From Areca catechu (lineage: Eukaryota > Streptophyta > Magnoliopsida > Arecales > Arecaceae): DNA of 64,000 nt. The DNA lies in NCBI GenBank assembly GCA_021397845.1, contig CM038049.1, forward strand, positions 103,446,877-103,510,876, read 5' to 3'. Made by a program: the position numbers and the translations under genes. Shown one piece after another: positions 21,134 through 31,802 of the stretch (its first letter is position 1; each line of letters opens with the position of its first letter). The notes below the pieces were generated by a model. The model did not search any database and was not told the DNA's origin. It worked only from the letters and a program-made list of their open reading frames with translations.

Positions 21134-21546
21134 TTCAAAGATACAAGATTTAATTGCAAGAGGGGAAGAAACCTTGGGTTTCTACGGTTCAAAATCAAAA
21201 GGAAGGGAGAAAATGGTAGAAATTGAAGCTAAAACCATCCCAAACAAAAATTTGAGAAGGTTAGAGGAGCAATTTGGAGGGAAGAAGTGGGTGTAACAGT
21301 GTTAGGGATGAGTCGGCTCGATTTGGAAGGAAAAAGATGAAGGAAACACTTCATTTTCTTGTTTTTATTTTGGTCTGTCGACTTCAAGTGTCGACTCACA
21401 ACATTGAGTCAAGTGTCGACACTTCAACTAAAAATTGAAAAAAAAATAAAATGAAGCCTTGATAAAAAAGAATAGAATTTCAATGGAATTAAAGGAAATT
21501 AAACAAAATTAATAGAAAATTTGATTAATCAAGGGTCAAAGGATAT
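21134..21546 (-). other. S 5' leader, cut by G2
   Basis: There is no ORF of note. It holds three to four GTCGAC/AAGTGTCGAC units at 21375-21430, like the repeat cluster in the S LTR. GATAT at 21542-21546 directly precedes the G2 LTR and is the candidate target duplication. Confidence 0.55.
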
Positions 21547-23083
21547 TGATGCAAGATGACTCTAAGAATGCTAAATATGTAGGAAAATAGTAAACTATTT
21601 TTTTTTGTGATTTTTAGATTTAGGTTTGTAGGCTAATTTCTCAAAACTAAAGTAAAGAACTAGCAGTTATTTAGCAATTCTAAGAATCAACTTGTCGCAA
21701 GCTGAATCATGCAAGATAACTAAAAGACAGGATGCAGAAATTGAGAATTTTTCTTGCTTAGGATAGTTAATATTCAAACAAATCAGATAATCAAAGAAGA
21801 GAAGATTTCTTACTAGTCAGAGATTAAAATTTAGTAGCAGAAGGGATCACTCACAACTCTGATCGGAGCCTGGATGAAGAAGCCTCGGTTCCCTTGAATC
21901 TGATGGCTGATTTGGGCGGTCCAGGCAGCAAAGAAGGCCTCCTCAGGAAAGGGGAAGCACCTCGAAGATCCTGCAAGCATCAGAGGTCAATCAAAACAGC
22001 AAATAAAAAATAGAAAAGGAATTAGGGTTTGGAAGAATTCGAGATTACGGTTAGAAGATGGCAGCCCGGGGAGGAAGAAGCTCCTGGTCTTGGACGGCAG
22101 CTAGGGCTTCCAATCCTTGGGTGTGTTTGAGCTCCAGGGATGCAAAAGGATGCTAGGGTAATAGGGTTTCAATCAAGGAACACAAGGAGAGCACTCAAAG
22201 TAAGAACCAAAACTCAAACACAAGGCAATTAATCCAAATTTCAGCAAGGTTTATTCATAAGAAAAAGTTGATTACAAGAGGGGGGAGGGGTGGGGTATTT
22301 ATAGAGTTTTCATGCTCTCACTAACCATGGTTACACTTGGATTACATGTCCTCTTCAAAATTGGAATACAAGTCCATTCCTAGCTAGGATAGAATTACAA
22401 GGTCTAAAGGGATTAGGAATCCTAACTAGGTTAGAATAACTTGGTCTTCTCCCACTTCACTTCACCTTTGACTTGGTCAAACTCCTTAGATGCCAACTCC
22501 TTGGGCATGTGGGCTTTAGGGAAGCAAGGGGAAGGTCGGCCATGGGCTTGGAGAGCTTGGGCCCCCTGGAAGCGGGGGTGCCTGGTTCCCAAGGCTGGCA
22601 TATTCCCAGCATCAAAAGGGAATCTTGGTTCTCCTTGCTTGGGCTTGCTTTCTGGGCTTGAATTTGAAGTCCTAGAGTGCTGGGATAACTTGGTAAACAT
22701 GGGCTCCTGGCATATAAATTATTCTGGAAGCATCTGGAGGAAATCTGGCATTTGAAATGGCACCCGGGGAAAATCAGGGCATAATCAAGGCACCTGGGTG
22801 TCGATTAAGCTCCCCTAAACTGATGTAACTTATTCTGGCTTTAGAATGAGGTTTGGTGGAACTCCAAAATAGTGTAGCCTCCTCTCTTATACAAGAAGTG
22901 AACTCATACTAGACTTATACTGGTGTACAGAACTCAATGTTCTGGACTAGGTTGAGGGTTGAGACAAATCAACTAACCTCAACTTATTACAGGACTCAAT
23001 CATAGTTGATTACAAAACAGACACATGGCTAGGTAAAATAAATATGACCTAGTAATCTGTGTTTGATTCTGGTGCCCCCACCA
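21547..23083 (-). repeat. G2 3' LTR
   Basis: On the minus strand it begins TGGTGGGGGCACCAGAATC at 23083 and ends ..GCATCA at 21547, 1,537 bp. A TATA box lies at 22294-22303 on minus (TATAAATACC). The open frames inside (for example 22431-22755) have no match elsewhere in the window and look incidental. Confidence 0.85.
22294..22303 (-). promoter_or_regulatory. TATA box of the G2 LTR
   Basis: The minus strand reads TATAAATACC and is followed downstream by C-rich sequence. Position is central in the LTR as in G0. Confidence 0.5.
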
Positions 23084-25755
23084 ATTCTCCCGGGGTGGGA
23101 GGAACTCGACCTCGTCGAGTGTGGGATAACTTGGGTCTCATAGTGCTCGAGCAGGTCTGGGTTGAGGCGCTACAGATCCTCACAGGTGATCCACGAGTCC
23201 TCAGATTTTAGCCGACCTTGCCACCAGATCAAATACCTTTGGTAGCCTCGATTCCGAGTACATATGGCTTGATCATCCAGGATTCTCTCAATCTTTTCCT
23301 CACTATTTAGCTAATTGGTTGGTGGACACTCTAGTGTAGGTCACTCTCAAGGGAATGGATAGGTCCAAAAGGCTCACTGGAAATTGCTGCTGGCTCCCTA
23401 TACTCTACAAGATCTGAGATGTTGAAGGTGGAACTAATGCCTAAGTCGGGTGGTAACTCAAGCACATAGGCATTGGGTCCAACTCTCTTTATTATCTTAA
23501 ATGGGCCAGCTCCATGAGCATGAAGTTTCTTTACGATCCTTGGAGGGAACCGTTCAGGCTTAAGCCTGATCATCACAAAATCCCCTGCAAAAAATTGTTT
23601 AGCTCTATTTCGAGAATTAGCCAAGTTCTTATATAGTTCATTACTTAGGTTTATCTTTTGTCTAATTTCTTGATGCAGTTCCCTAACATGCTATGCAAAA
23701 GACTCAGCTGACTCAGAAACTCGTGCATATGAGGGTAAGGGGATTAAATCAAGAGGTTTATTGGGTTTGTATCCGTGCACAACCTCAAAATGACTCTTCC
23801 CTATGGATCTATTAGTAGAACTATTGTAAGGAAATTCAGCTCAGGATAACAATAGGTCCCAATTTCCTGTGTGTTCACCTATGAGGCATCTAAGAGGGTT
23901 TCCTAAGCTTCTGTTCACTACCTTAGTTTAGCCATCAGTCTGTTGTGGTAAGCGATGGAAAATTTCAACTTGGTTCCTAAAAGGTGCCAAAGGGTCTTCC
24001 AAAAGTAACTAGTAAAGTGGATATCCCTATCTGACACTATTATTTTAGGCAATCCATGTAGTCTAATCATCTGGTCAAGGAAAAGATGGGCTACTCTAGA
24101 TGGGTCAAAGGTTTGAAAGCAGGGTACAAAATGGGCCATTTTAGAAAACCTATCGACCATTACAAATATTGAATCATGTTTCCTGAGGGTCTTAGGTAGG
24201 CCTAAAACAAATTCCATGCTTAAGTCCTGCCATGGATGGTCTGGTACAGGTAGAGGGGTATATAATCTAGTATTTTGTTTCTACTATTTTGTAATAGCAC
24301 AAGTTCTACATCTGGACACTATATTAGCAATGTCCCTCTTTAAACGAGGCCAAAAGAACTGGTCCTCTAAAGCTAAGATAGTCTTATTTCTTCCAAAATG
24401 ACCAGCAAGGCCTCCAGCATGGATTTCCCAGACAAAGAATTCTCAAAGTGATGTTCTAGGAATACATAGTCTATTGTTCCTAAACAAATAACCATCTTGT
24501 AGGGTGTATTCACTATGGGTACTAGATGGTCCTTGGGCTAAGGATTGGACAACTTCACTAAAGTCTGGATAAGTTGTATATTCATCTTTTAACCTATCAA
24601 ATCCAATGACTTCAGTGCTAAGGGTATTCAACAGTAAGGCTCATCTACTAAGGGCATCTGCTACCTTGTTTTCGGTTCCAGCTTGGTGTTTAAGTACAAA
24701 GGTATAGGCTTGTATAAATTCTACCCACTTAGCATGCCTAGGATTTAATTTCTTCTAGGAGTTCAAAAATCGGAGTGCTTCATGATCAGAATACAAAACA
24801 AACTCCTGGGGTAGTAAATAATGTCTCCAATATCTAAGAGCTTGTACTACTGCTTAAAACTCTTTGTTATAGGTTGAGTACTTTAATCTAGACTCATTAA
24901 GTTTCTCACTGAAAAAGGCTACTGGATGATTCTCTTGGCTCATAACTCCTCCTTTGCCAACTCCAGAAGCATCACAAGCTACCTTAAAAACTTTGGTAAA
25001 ATCGGGTAACCTCAATATGGGTGCTTGTGTCATCTTAGCTTTAATCTCTAAGAAGGCTCTATCTGTAGATTTGGTCCATTCAAAACTACCCTTCCTATTG
25101 CAGTCAGTAATTGGTGCTACTATGGTGCTAAATCCCCTAATAAATCTTCTATAGAAAGTGGCTAGACCATGGAAACTTTTAACTTCATGGACACTAGTGG
25201 GTACTGGCCATTCTAAAATAGATCTGACCTTTTCAGGGTCAGCTGCTACACCTTAAGGGGTCACCACAAAGCCTAGGAAGATAGCTCTATGGGTCATGAA
25301 ATCACACTTCTTTAAATTTGCATATAGGCTCTCTTTCCTAAGGGTCAAACAAACTTGTTTCAGATGTTCTATATGATCTTCCTTGGTTTTACTATAAATC
25401 AGGATGTTATCAAAATACACTACCATAAATTTACCTATGAACATCCTAAGGATATGGGTCATAATTCTCATGAAAGTGCTAGGGGTATTGGATAACCCAA
25501 AAGGCATTACAGACCATCCATATAGGCCATCTTTCATTTTAAATGCTATTTTCCATTCATCCCCAGGTCTAATTTGAGCCTGATGGTAGCCACTCTTAAG
25601 GTTTATCTTTGAAAACATTATGGCTCCTGCCATCATATCCAACATATCATCCAATCGGGGGATGGGAAACCTATACTTCACAGTTATCTTATTTATGGCA
25701 CGGCTATCAACACACATTTGCCACTTGCCATCTTTTTAGGGGTTAATAGGGCTGG
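23084..25755 (-). pseudogene. G2 pol: RT (partial), RNase H, integrase, chromodomain
   Basis: RT (25717-25253) has [20 protein letters not shown] and [16 protein letters not shown]. Its two catalytic motifs are changed: SKINLKSGY and YFDNIL replace the Asp forms seen in G3, both consistent with G-to-A change. RNase H follows ([17 protein letters not shown] region). Integrase has RNNRLCIPRTSL, the finger region, then [10 protein letters not shown] and [20 protein letters not shown] (24217-23918), with a frame break at the PQTDG site. The C-terminus (23624-23331) and a chromodomain (EKIERILDDQAICTRNRGYQ) end at the LTR. It is inactive by several independent changes. Confidence 0.87.
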
Positions 25756-27393
25756 TGATGCAGAACAAATAAGATGATGCGATGCAGAAGTAAATTAAGA
25801 CTAATTTTTTTTTTTTTTTTTTTGTGTTTTGTTAGAAGTTGGCTTGACTCAAAAACAAGGCTAACTAATATTGAAAGAAAATATGCACTGAAAGAAAGCA
25901 AAATTCAAAAGAGTAGATTATCAGAGTAATAAAGAAGTAGGATCGCTGGGGATTGAGAAACCCCCAGACCTAGGGTTTACTCTTCTTTCAAGAAACAGAC
26001 GAAGAGAGAAGAGAAGGTTTTATATCTGACTGTGATATCTCTCTTTGCTTCAATTGAAGGACACTCTCGAACAGATTGAAGGATCCTTGGAGACGGGGTA
26101 TCTTCGCAATGGATCCTCGGATTGTAGTCCTATGGAAAGGTTGGCCTTCTTCTCGTACTTTGGATCTAGAAAAGATGAAGAACAAGATAAGGATGTAAGA
26201 AACTCAAGGAAGAGACCTTTACCTGGGATAGCTCCGCACTGCTCGAACTTTGAAGATGAGGGAAGAGTATGGAGGTGGCGATGGAAGATGGAGTGGATTT
26301 AGGGTTTGGCTGGTAGGGCGGCGGCTTGTAGATGAAAAGGACCTAGGGCTTGATCTAGTGGGCGGTGGCTTAGAGAAGGAGATGACAGCCTTGAATGAAG
26401 TGGGAATAGGGTTTAGGAATTTGGGTGTTGGCGGCTAGGATAATGAAAGGAAATTAGGGTTGGCGGCCAGTGATGAAAGCGGGGCAGGGTTTTGGTAACT
26501 TTGGAGATCTCTCACCTCCTTAAGGCTCCAATGGAACCCGGCTCCAATGGAACCCGGATTTACTCCCTCATGGAGCTCAACACTCAAAGAAGTGCGGAAG
26601 AAGAGAACACAAGGTTGCTTAACACAAGAAAAGATTTCATTTCCTCATTCTAATCAAAAGATTACATAAGGGTCCAATATATAGACCTTGCAAGAAAATC
26701 AAAATTACACTACTTCCCATGTGGGACTAAACATTCATCCTAAGCATGAAAAACTTTTCTTTGACCGACCAGGCTTCTTTCCTTGGAGTGGGCAGCCTCA
26801 AATGCAAGGTGATGGCTTCATATGGCAGGTATGTGGGGCACCTCCTAGTTCTTCTCCTTAAGTCTTCGGTTTTCCTTCCATGACTTGCTCTTTCTTGGAA
26901 GAAAATACTCATCTCTTATTCTTTCTCCCCAAGACTAGGCTCCTTCCATTCATAGCCAGGTACTTTAGGCAGGTGTGGGCGCCTACCTTGAAGTCCTCTC
27001 CAAGAAAAATCCCCTGCTCCTTTAGCTTGGTTACTTTTGGCAGCTTGTAGGCGCCTTCCTTGACTTCTCCTAAGAAAATTTTCTTACTCTCTTGGGCGTG
27101 GGGACCACGAACACTGGGATGAAATATGGTGCCAACTGGTCCTGGGAGTGTGGTGTCCACTTGCATTTGGCCTTGGAAGAAAAAATGATGTCCTAGGGAA
27201 TGGCGCCAACCAGGACTTGACTTGGACTTAGACTGAGTCAACATGACTCAACAAAATAAAATGCAGACTCAAAGAAATAAAATAATCTGGTTGACCAGGT
27301 CAACCGTTATTACAAACCCTAATCTTTGGGCAAGGCCATTCAGAGATCCAGATGGAACCCTGAAGTCTTCTTCTGATTCTGGTGCCCGCACCA
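25756..27393 (-). repeat. G3 3' LTR
   Basis: It begins TGGTGCGGGCACCAGAATC at 27393 and ends ..CTGCATCA at 25756, 1,638 bp. A plus-strand run of about two dozen T lies near 25803-25823. A TATA-like CTATATATTGG on minus is at 26677-26684 and beyond. The short frames inside are not conserved. Confidence 0.86.
26677..26685 (-). promoter_or_regulatory. TATA-like box of the G3 LTR
   Basis: The minus strand reads TATATATT within the LTR, between flanks similar in spacing to the G2 promoter. The assignment is weak. Confidence 0.4.
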
Positions 27394-28541
27394 ATTCTCC
27401 CGGGGTGGGAGGAACTCGACCCTGTCGAGTAAGGCTCAAGTTGGATCTGGTACTTCTCCAAGAGATCTTAATCCAGCTCTTGTAATTCATCTCGGGAGAT
27501 CCAAGAGTCATCAGAATCTGGCATTCCTTGCCAGCGGACCAGGTATCTTTTGTATCCTCGATTACGAGTAGAGATAACCTGATCATCCAGGATCTTTTCA
27601 ATCTGTTCTTTCCTCACTGGCCAGTTTGTTGGTGGACACACAGGGTTGGGTTCACTCTCAAGAACAGGATTAGTCTCAAAAGGCTCACTTGGAATCACAG
27701 CTAGCTCTCTATACTCTACTAGGTCTGTAATGTTGAAAGTGGGGCTAATGCCTAGTTCTGGAGGCAACTCGAGCACATAGGCATTGGATCCTACTCTCTT
27801 CACCACTCTAAATGGTCCAGCTCCTCTAGCATGTAACTTTCTAATGGTTCTAGGAGAAAACTGTTCAGGCCTTAACCTAATCATTACATAGTCTCCCTCA
27901 ATAAAAGTTTTGACTCGCCTTTGAGAATCAGCCAACTTTTTATAAGTTTCATTACTTAAATTTATTTTGGCATGAATTTCTTTATGCAAGTCTTTTATAT
28001 GCTGTGCAAAAACTTCAGCAGACTCGGAGACTCGTGTGTGGACTGGTAAAGGGGCTAGGTCAAGAGGTGTGTGAGGTTTGTACCCATGCACAATTTCAAA
28101 TGGACTCTTACCTGTAGACCTATTGACCGAGTCATTGTATGCAAATTCAGCCCTAGGTAAGTACAAATACCAATTCCTAGTGTTTTCACCAACAAGACAT
28201 CTTAGCAGATTGCCTAAGCTATGGTTCACTACCTCGATTTGGCCATCAGTTTGGGGATGATAGGCAGTTGAAAACTTAAGTTTTGTCCCTAACTTATGCC
28301 AAAGGGTTTTCCAAAAATAGCTGGTGAACCGGACATCCCTATCTGAAATAATTGTCTTAGGTAGGCCATGGAGTCTAACTATCTCATTAAAGAACAGGGT
28401 GGCTACCTTAGACGCATCAAAAGTCTGGGAACAAGGCAAGAAGTGGGCCATCTTATAAAATCGGTCGACTACGACACCGATAGAGTCATGCCTGCTCTTG
28501 GTCTTAGGCAAACCTAACACAAAGTCCATACTCACATCTTG
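27308..28541 (-). pseudogene. G3 integrase core, C-terminus and chromodomain
   Basis: The open block 28535-27468 (355 codons) begins [18 protein letters not shown]. The D,D-35-E core is complete: MDFV, SDRDVRF and DGQIEVVNH. The C-terminal part has GDYVMIRLRPEQFSPRTIRK and HARGAGPFRVV. The chromodomain reads QIEKILDDQVISTRNRGYK, YLVRWQG and DSWISRDEL. A stop at 27468-27470 follows QELD. The frame then runs through STGSSSSHPGRIGAGTRI into the LTR. The enzyme inserts the DNA copy; the chromodomain would steer it to methylated chromatin. A stop at 28542-28544 lies where G0 has Trp (TGG to TAG). Confidence 0.9.
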
Positions 28542-29615
28542 CTAAGGACGATCTGGGACAAGGAGTGGGGTATAAAGGCCGGTGTTCTGTTTTCGCTGTT
28601 TGGCAACAACGCTGGTCCGACACCTAGCCACAATATGTGCTATATCTCTTTTTAAGCTAGGCCAGAAAATGTGGTCTTGAACAGCCAGGGTGGTCTTGTC
28701 TTTTCCAAAATGGCCTGCTAGACCCCCAGCATGAATTTCCCAAATCAAAAATTCCCTAAGAGAAGTTCTAGGGATGCAAAGCCTATTCTTAAAGAACAGA
28801 AAGCCATCTAAAAGGGTATAATCCTTATGATCACTAGATGGTCCTTGAGCTAGATCTTGATACACAGTCTTAAAATCCGGACACGACTCATATTCCTCTT
28901 TGATCTGCTCAAACCCTATGACTTCAACCCTAACAGAATTCAATAACAAAGATCGACGACTAAAGGCATCAGCTACCTTATTTTTAGTCCCAGCCTTATG
29001 TTTCAAAACAAAAGTATAGGACTGGATATACTCTACCCACTTAGCATGCCTAGGGTTAAGCTTCTTCTTGGAATTCAGGAATCTAAGAGCCTCATGGTCC
29101 GAAGAAAGCATAAATTCCTGTGGTAGCAAATAATGTCTCCAATAACGCAAAGTTTGTACTACCGCATAAAATTCTTTATCATAGGTAGAATACCTAAGCT
29201 TAGCATCATTAAGTTTTTCACTAAAGAATGCTACGGGATGATTCTCTTGGCTTAGGACTCCACCTATACCTACACCTGAAGCATCACAGGCAACCTCAAA
29301 TACTTTAGAAAAGTCGGGTAACCTCAAAATGGGTGCCTGGGTCATCCTATCCTTAAGATCTAGGAAGGCTTTATAGGCTGCTTTAGTCCACTGAAATTCT
29401 CCCTTCCTAATACAGTCTGTGATAGGAGCAACTACAGTACTAAACCCCTTGATGAGTCGTCTATAGAAGGTAGCCAAGCCATGGAAACTCCTAACTTCAT
29501 GCACACTGGTCGGCTCTGGCCAATCTACTACGGACCTAATCTTTTCTGGATCGGCAGTCAGGCCGTCAGGGGTTACTACAAAACCAAGGAAGATAACTCT
29601 ACTGGTCATGAATTC
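28542..29615 (-). pseudogene. G3 RNase H and integrase zinc finger
   Basis: A 355-codon open block (29609-28542). RNase H motifs: [30 protein letters not shown] and SSDHEALRFL. The tether region NPRHAKWVEYIQSYTFVLKH is typical of Reina. The integrase HHCC finger is seen as IHAGGLAGHFGKDKT followed by HIVARCRTS. The second Cys of the finger pair (CRTC in G0) is Ser here. It continues in frame from RT across one stop (TGC to TGA at 29616-29618). Confidence 0.88.
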
Positions 29616-30299
29616 TCACTTCTTGAGATTACCGTAGAGACTATCATTCCTCAAAACTTGGCAGACTTGTCTTAGGTGGCCTACGTGGTCTGCAGGGGTC
29701 TTACTATAGATCAGGATGTCATCGAAATAGACCACTTCAAACTTTCCTATGAAAGCTCTAAGCACCTGGGTCATAATCCTCATGAAAGTACTAGGGGCAT
29801 TGGACAACCCAAAAGGCATAACAACCCATTCGTAGCGACCATCCATAGTTTTGAAAGCGGTTTTCCACTCATCCCCTGTTCTAATTCTAACCTGATGGTA
29901 GCCGCTCTTGAGATCAATTTTTGAAAAAATCGTTGCACCGGCCATCATATCTAGCATGTCATCTAGTCTAGGGATGGGAAACCTATACTTGATTATGATT
30001 TTGTTGATGGCACGATTATCAACACACATCCTCCACGTGCCATCTTTCTTTGGGGTCAGTAGTGCAGGGACTGCACAAGGGCTAAGACTCTCTCTAATGA
30101 ACCCCTTCCTCAACAATTCTCCAACCTGCTTTTGCAGTTCCTCATGCTCAGATGGATTCATCCTATAATGGGGCAAGTTGGGTAAAGTAGCTCCTGGGAT
30201 TAAATCTATGGAATGCTGGATATCCCTAAGAGGTGGAAGGTGATCTGGCAGATCCTCGGGAAAAACATCTTCAAATTCTTCTAACAAAGGCCTAACTTC
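29616..30299 (-). pseudogene. G3 reverse transcriptase
   Basis: The block 30287-29616 (223 codons) has [67 protein letters not shown] and [13 protein letters not shown]. All three catalytic Asp positions are present. The block continues in frame with the protease region across a stop at 30300-30302. Family membership (Reina) is inferred from the RT wording. Confidence 0.9.
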
Positions 30300-31286
30300 C
30301 TAAGGAGGCTCTGAGGGTGTAGGAGTCCTAAGTTCCTTAGCAGTCAACATCCAAATAAGTGAACCACTATGAATTTCTTGTTCTAGATCCTTAGCACTAA
30401 TTAGGTTCACTCTAGTCTTCATCTCTTTGACCTTATTGGGTCCTTTAGCTACCTTGTCCTTAGGAGGGACTGAATGGATTGTGATCTTTTTCCCATTAAA
30501 ACTAAAGACACAGGTATTGGATTTTCCTAAGAGGGTGGCATCATGATCATATAACCAAGGTCTCCCAAGAATTATACTGCTCACCCCCATGGGTAAGACA
30601 TCACACTAAATCTTCTCTTGATAGGATTGCATCTGGATTTGGTCCTGACATATAGACTGGATGGGTATAGAGGTAGAGTCTACCCAAGAAACCTTATAGG
30701 GGTTGGGGTGGGGGATTGGGGTTGAGGCTAACATTTTGATAGTGCTAGCAGAAATGGCATTCACACAGCTCCCACTATCTATGATGATCTTACATACCTT
30801 ATCCCCTAATTTAAGGAAATTCTGTAGGATGTTAGTCCTACGCCAATCCTCCTGAACTCTACTCTGGGACAGGATGCATCTCACAACTCCTAACTGGTCA
30901 GACTCTGTGGGTTCCTCCTCTACTTCATACTCATCAACCAAGTTCATTCCGGCCTCATAAACTTCTTCTTCAAATTCCTCATTGGGCCCGGAATTCTCTT
31001 CCTCTCCCTCTTCTATGTAAAGGGATCTACATGGGCACTGGCTAGAAACATGACCTACCCTATGGCACTTAAAATAGGCTATGGCTGTACATTGGCTGGA
31101 GATATGACCTGGTTTCTGACACTTAAAACAGGTGATACAAGAACTAGGGGTTCTCTGGGTGTCAGGTGCCTTACCTTTGTCCATGGGCCTAGGGGTGGGA
31201 ATACCGTGAAAAGGTTTGCTAGTGGTAACTTGGCTAGGTCCATTTCTTGGTATTGGGGCACTAACCCTAGAAGGTATAGGTCCTCT
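30300..31286 (-). pseudogene. G3 zinc knuckles and aspartic protease
   Basis: Two CCHC-like knuckles lie near 31120-31040: CFKCQKPGHISSQC is complete, while the second reads YFKCHRVGHVSSQC and lacks its first Cys. An acidic linker has VYEAGMNLVDEYEVEEE, the motif kept in G1 and G4. The protease is marked by KIIIDSGSCVNAIS near 30790 and ILGRPWLYDHDATLL. A stop at 30606-30608 replaces a Trp present in G0 (MIWCDVL). The frame is unbroken otherwise. Confidence 0.87.
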
Positions 31287-31802
31287 CTAAAATTTCTCAG
31301 TGTTCAGTGCAATCTGATAGGCTTGGTCTAGGTCAGTAACCTCTCTTAGAAACAACTCCCTCTTAATGTCTTCCCTAAGTCCAGCCCTAAATCTAGACAA
31401 AGTGACCTCATGGGCTTCACTCACATCACATCTCATCAAGTACTCATCAAAGGTGGCTATGTAGTCTGAGACAGATCGGTTCCCTTGTTTCAAGGTTTGC
31501 CATTGGTCTAACAGATTCTGCTGGTATAAAATGGGTAGGTACTTATCTCTAAGCTTTTCTTTCATACCCTGCCAAGTGGTTATGGGCTCAACATTTTGTC
31601 TCCTAGTGGTTAGCTCAATGTTCCCCCAATATAACCTAGCTTGACGCACTAACTTCATCTTGGCAAACTTGAACTTCCTTTCCTCAGACATGGTATACCA
31701 CTCAAAGTACTGGTCCATCTCACCCTCCCAATCAGAATACACCTTAGGGTTTAAGCTACCATCAAAAGTGGGTGCAAATAATTTGATGTTCTGGATGAAC
31801 CA
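31287..31802 (-). pseudogene. G3 gag core (truncated by copia A)
   Basis: The frame enters from the copia A junction as FIQNIKLFAPTFDGSLNPKV, then VYSDWEGEMDQYFEWY and RQARLYWGNIELTTRRQ, a typical Retrotrans_gag domain. KEKLRDKYLPILYQQNLLDQ and CDVSEAHEVTLSRFRAGL complete it. A stop (TAG) at 31287-31289 separates it from the zinc-knuckle block in the same frame. The N-terminus of gag is displaced to the far side of copia A. Confidence 0.88.

Larger units (their letters stand above)
12742..21546 (-). mobile_element. S: non-autonomous LTR element with SIRE-like ends, interrupted by solo LTR, D and G2
   Basis: The minus-strand 3' LTR (12742-15586) has TGTTG..CAACA ends. It is preceded by a PPT reading AAAAAGGGGGAGAT after GTCATCATCAA, a junction I know from SIRE/Maximus-type copia elements. 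The interior holds only a plant-transposon-protein pseudogene (21133-19330) and no pol. The left target duplication would be GTTAG at 12737-12741. G2 breaks the leader at 21547, so the 5' LTR lies right of the window. Confidence 0.7.
21547..25755 (-). mobile_element. G2: Ty3/gypsy Reina-type chromovirus, 3' half
   Basis: Minus orientation: 3' LTR at 21547-23083, then chromodomain, integrase, RNase H and part of RT up to 25755, where the LTR of G3 begins. Sequence order and motifs match G0 and G3. The LTR differs from both at most positions I compared, so it is a separate family. The rest (RT start, protease, gag, 5' LTR) should lie right of the window. Confidence 0.85.
25756..31802 (-). mobile_element. 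G3: Ty3/gypsy Reina-type chromovirus, gag to 3' LTR
   Basis: Minus orientation, with a continuous gag-PR-RT-RH-INT-chromodomain frame from 31802 to the 3' LTR at 27393. G3 sits in the RT of G2; GCTGG (25751-25755) is the candidate left duplication. Copia A interrupts the gag at 31803. The first part of gag, the leader and the 5' LTR should lie right of the window. This is the best-preserved gypsy pol in the window: its active-site motifs are present and the damage is almost entirely nonsense changes. Confidence 0.9.
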
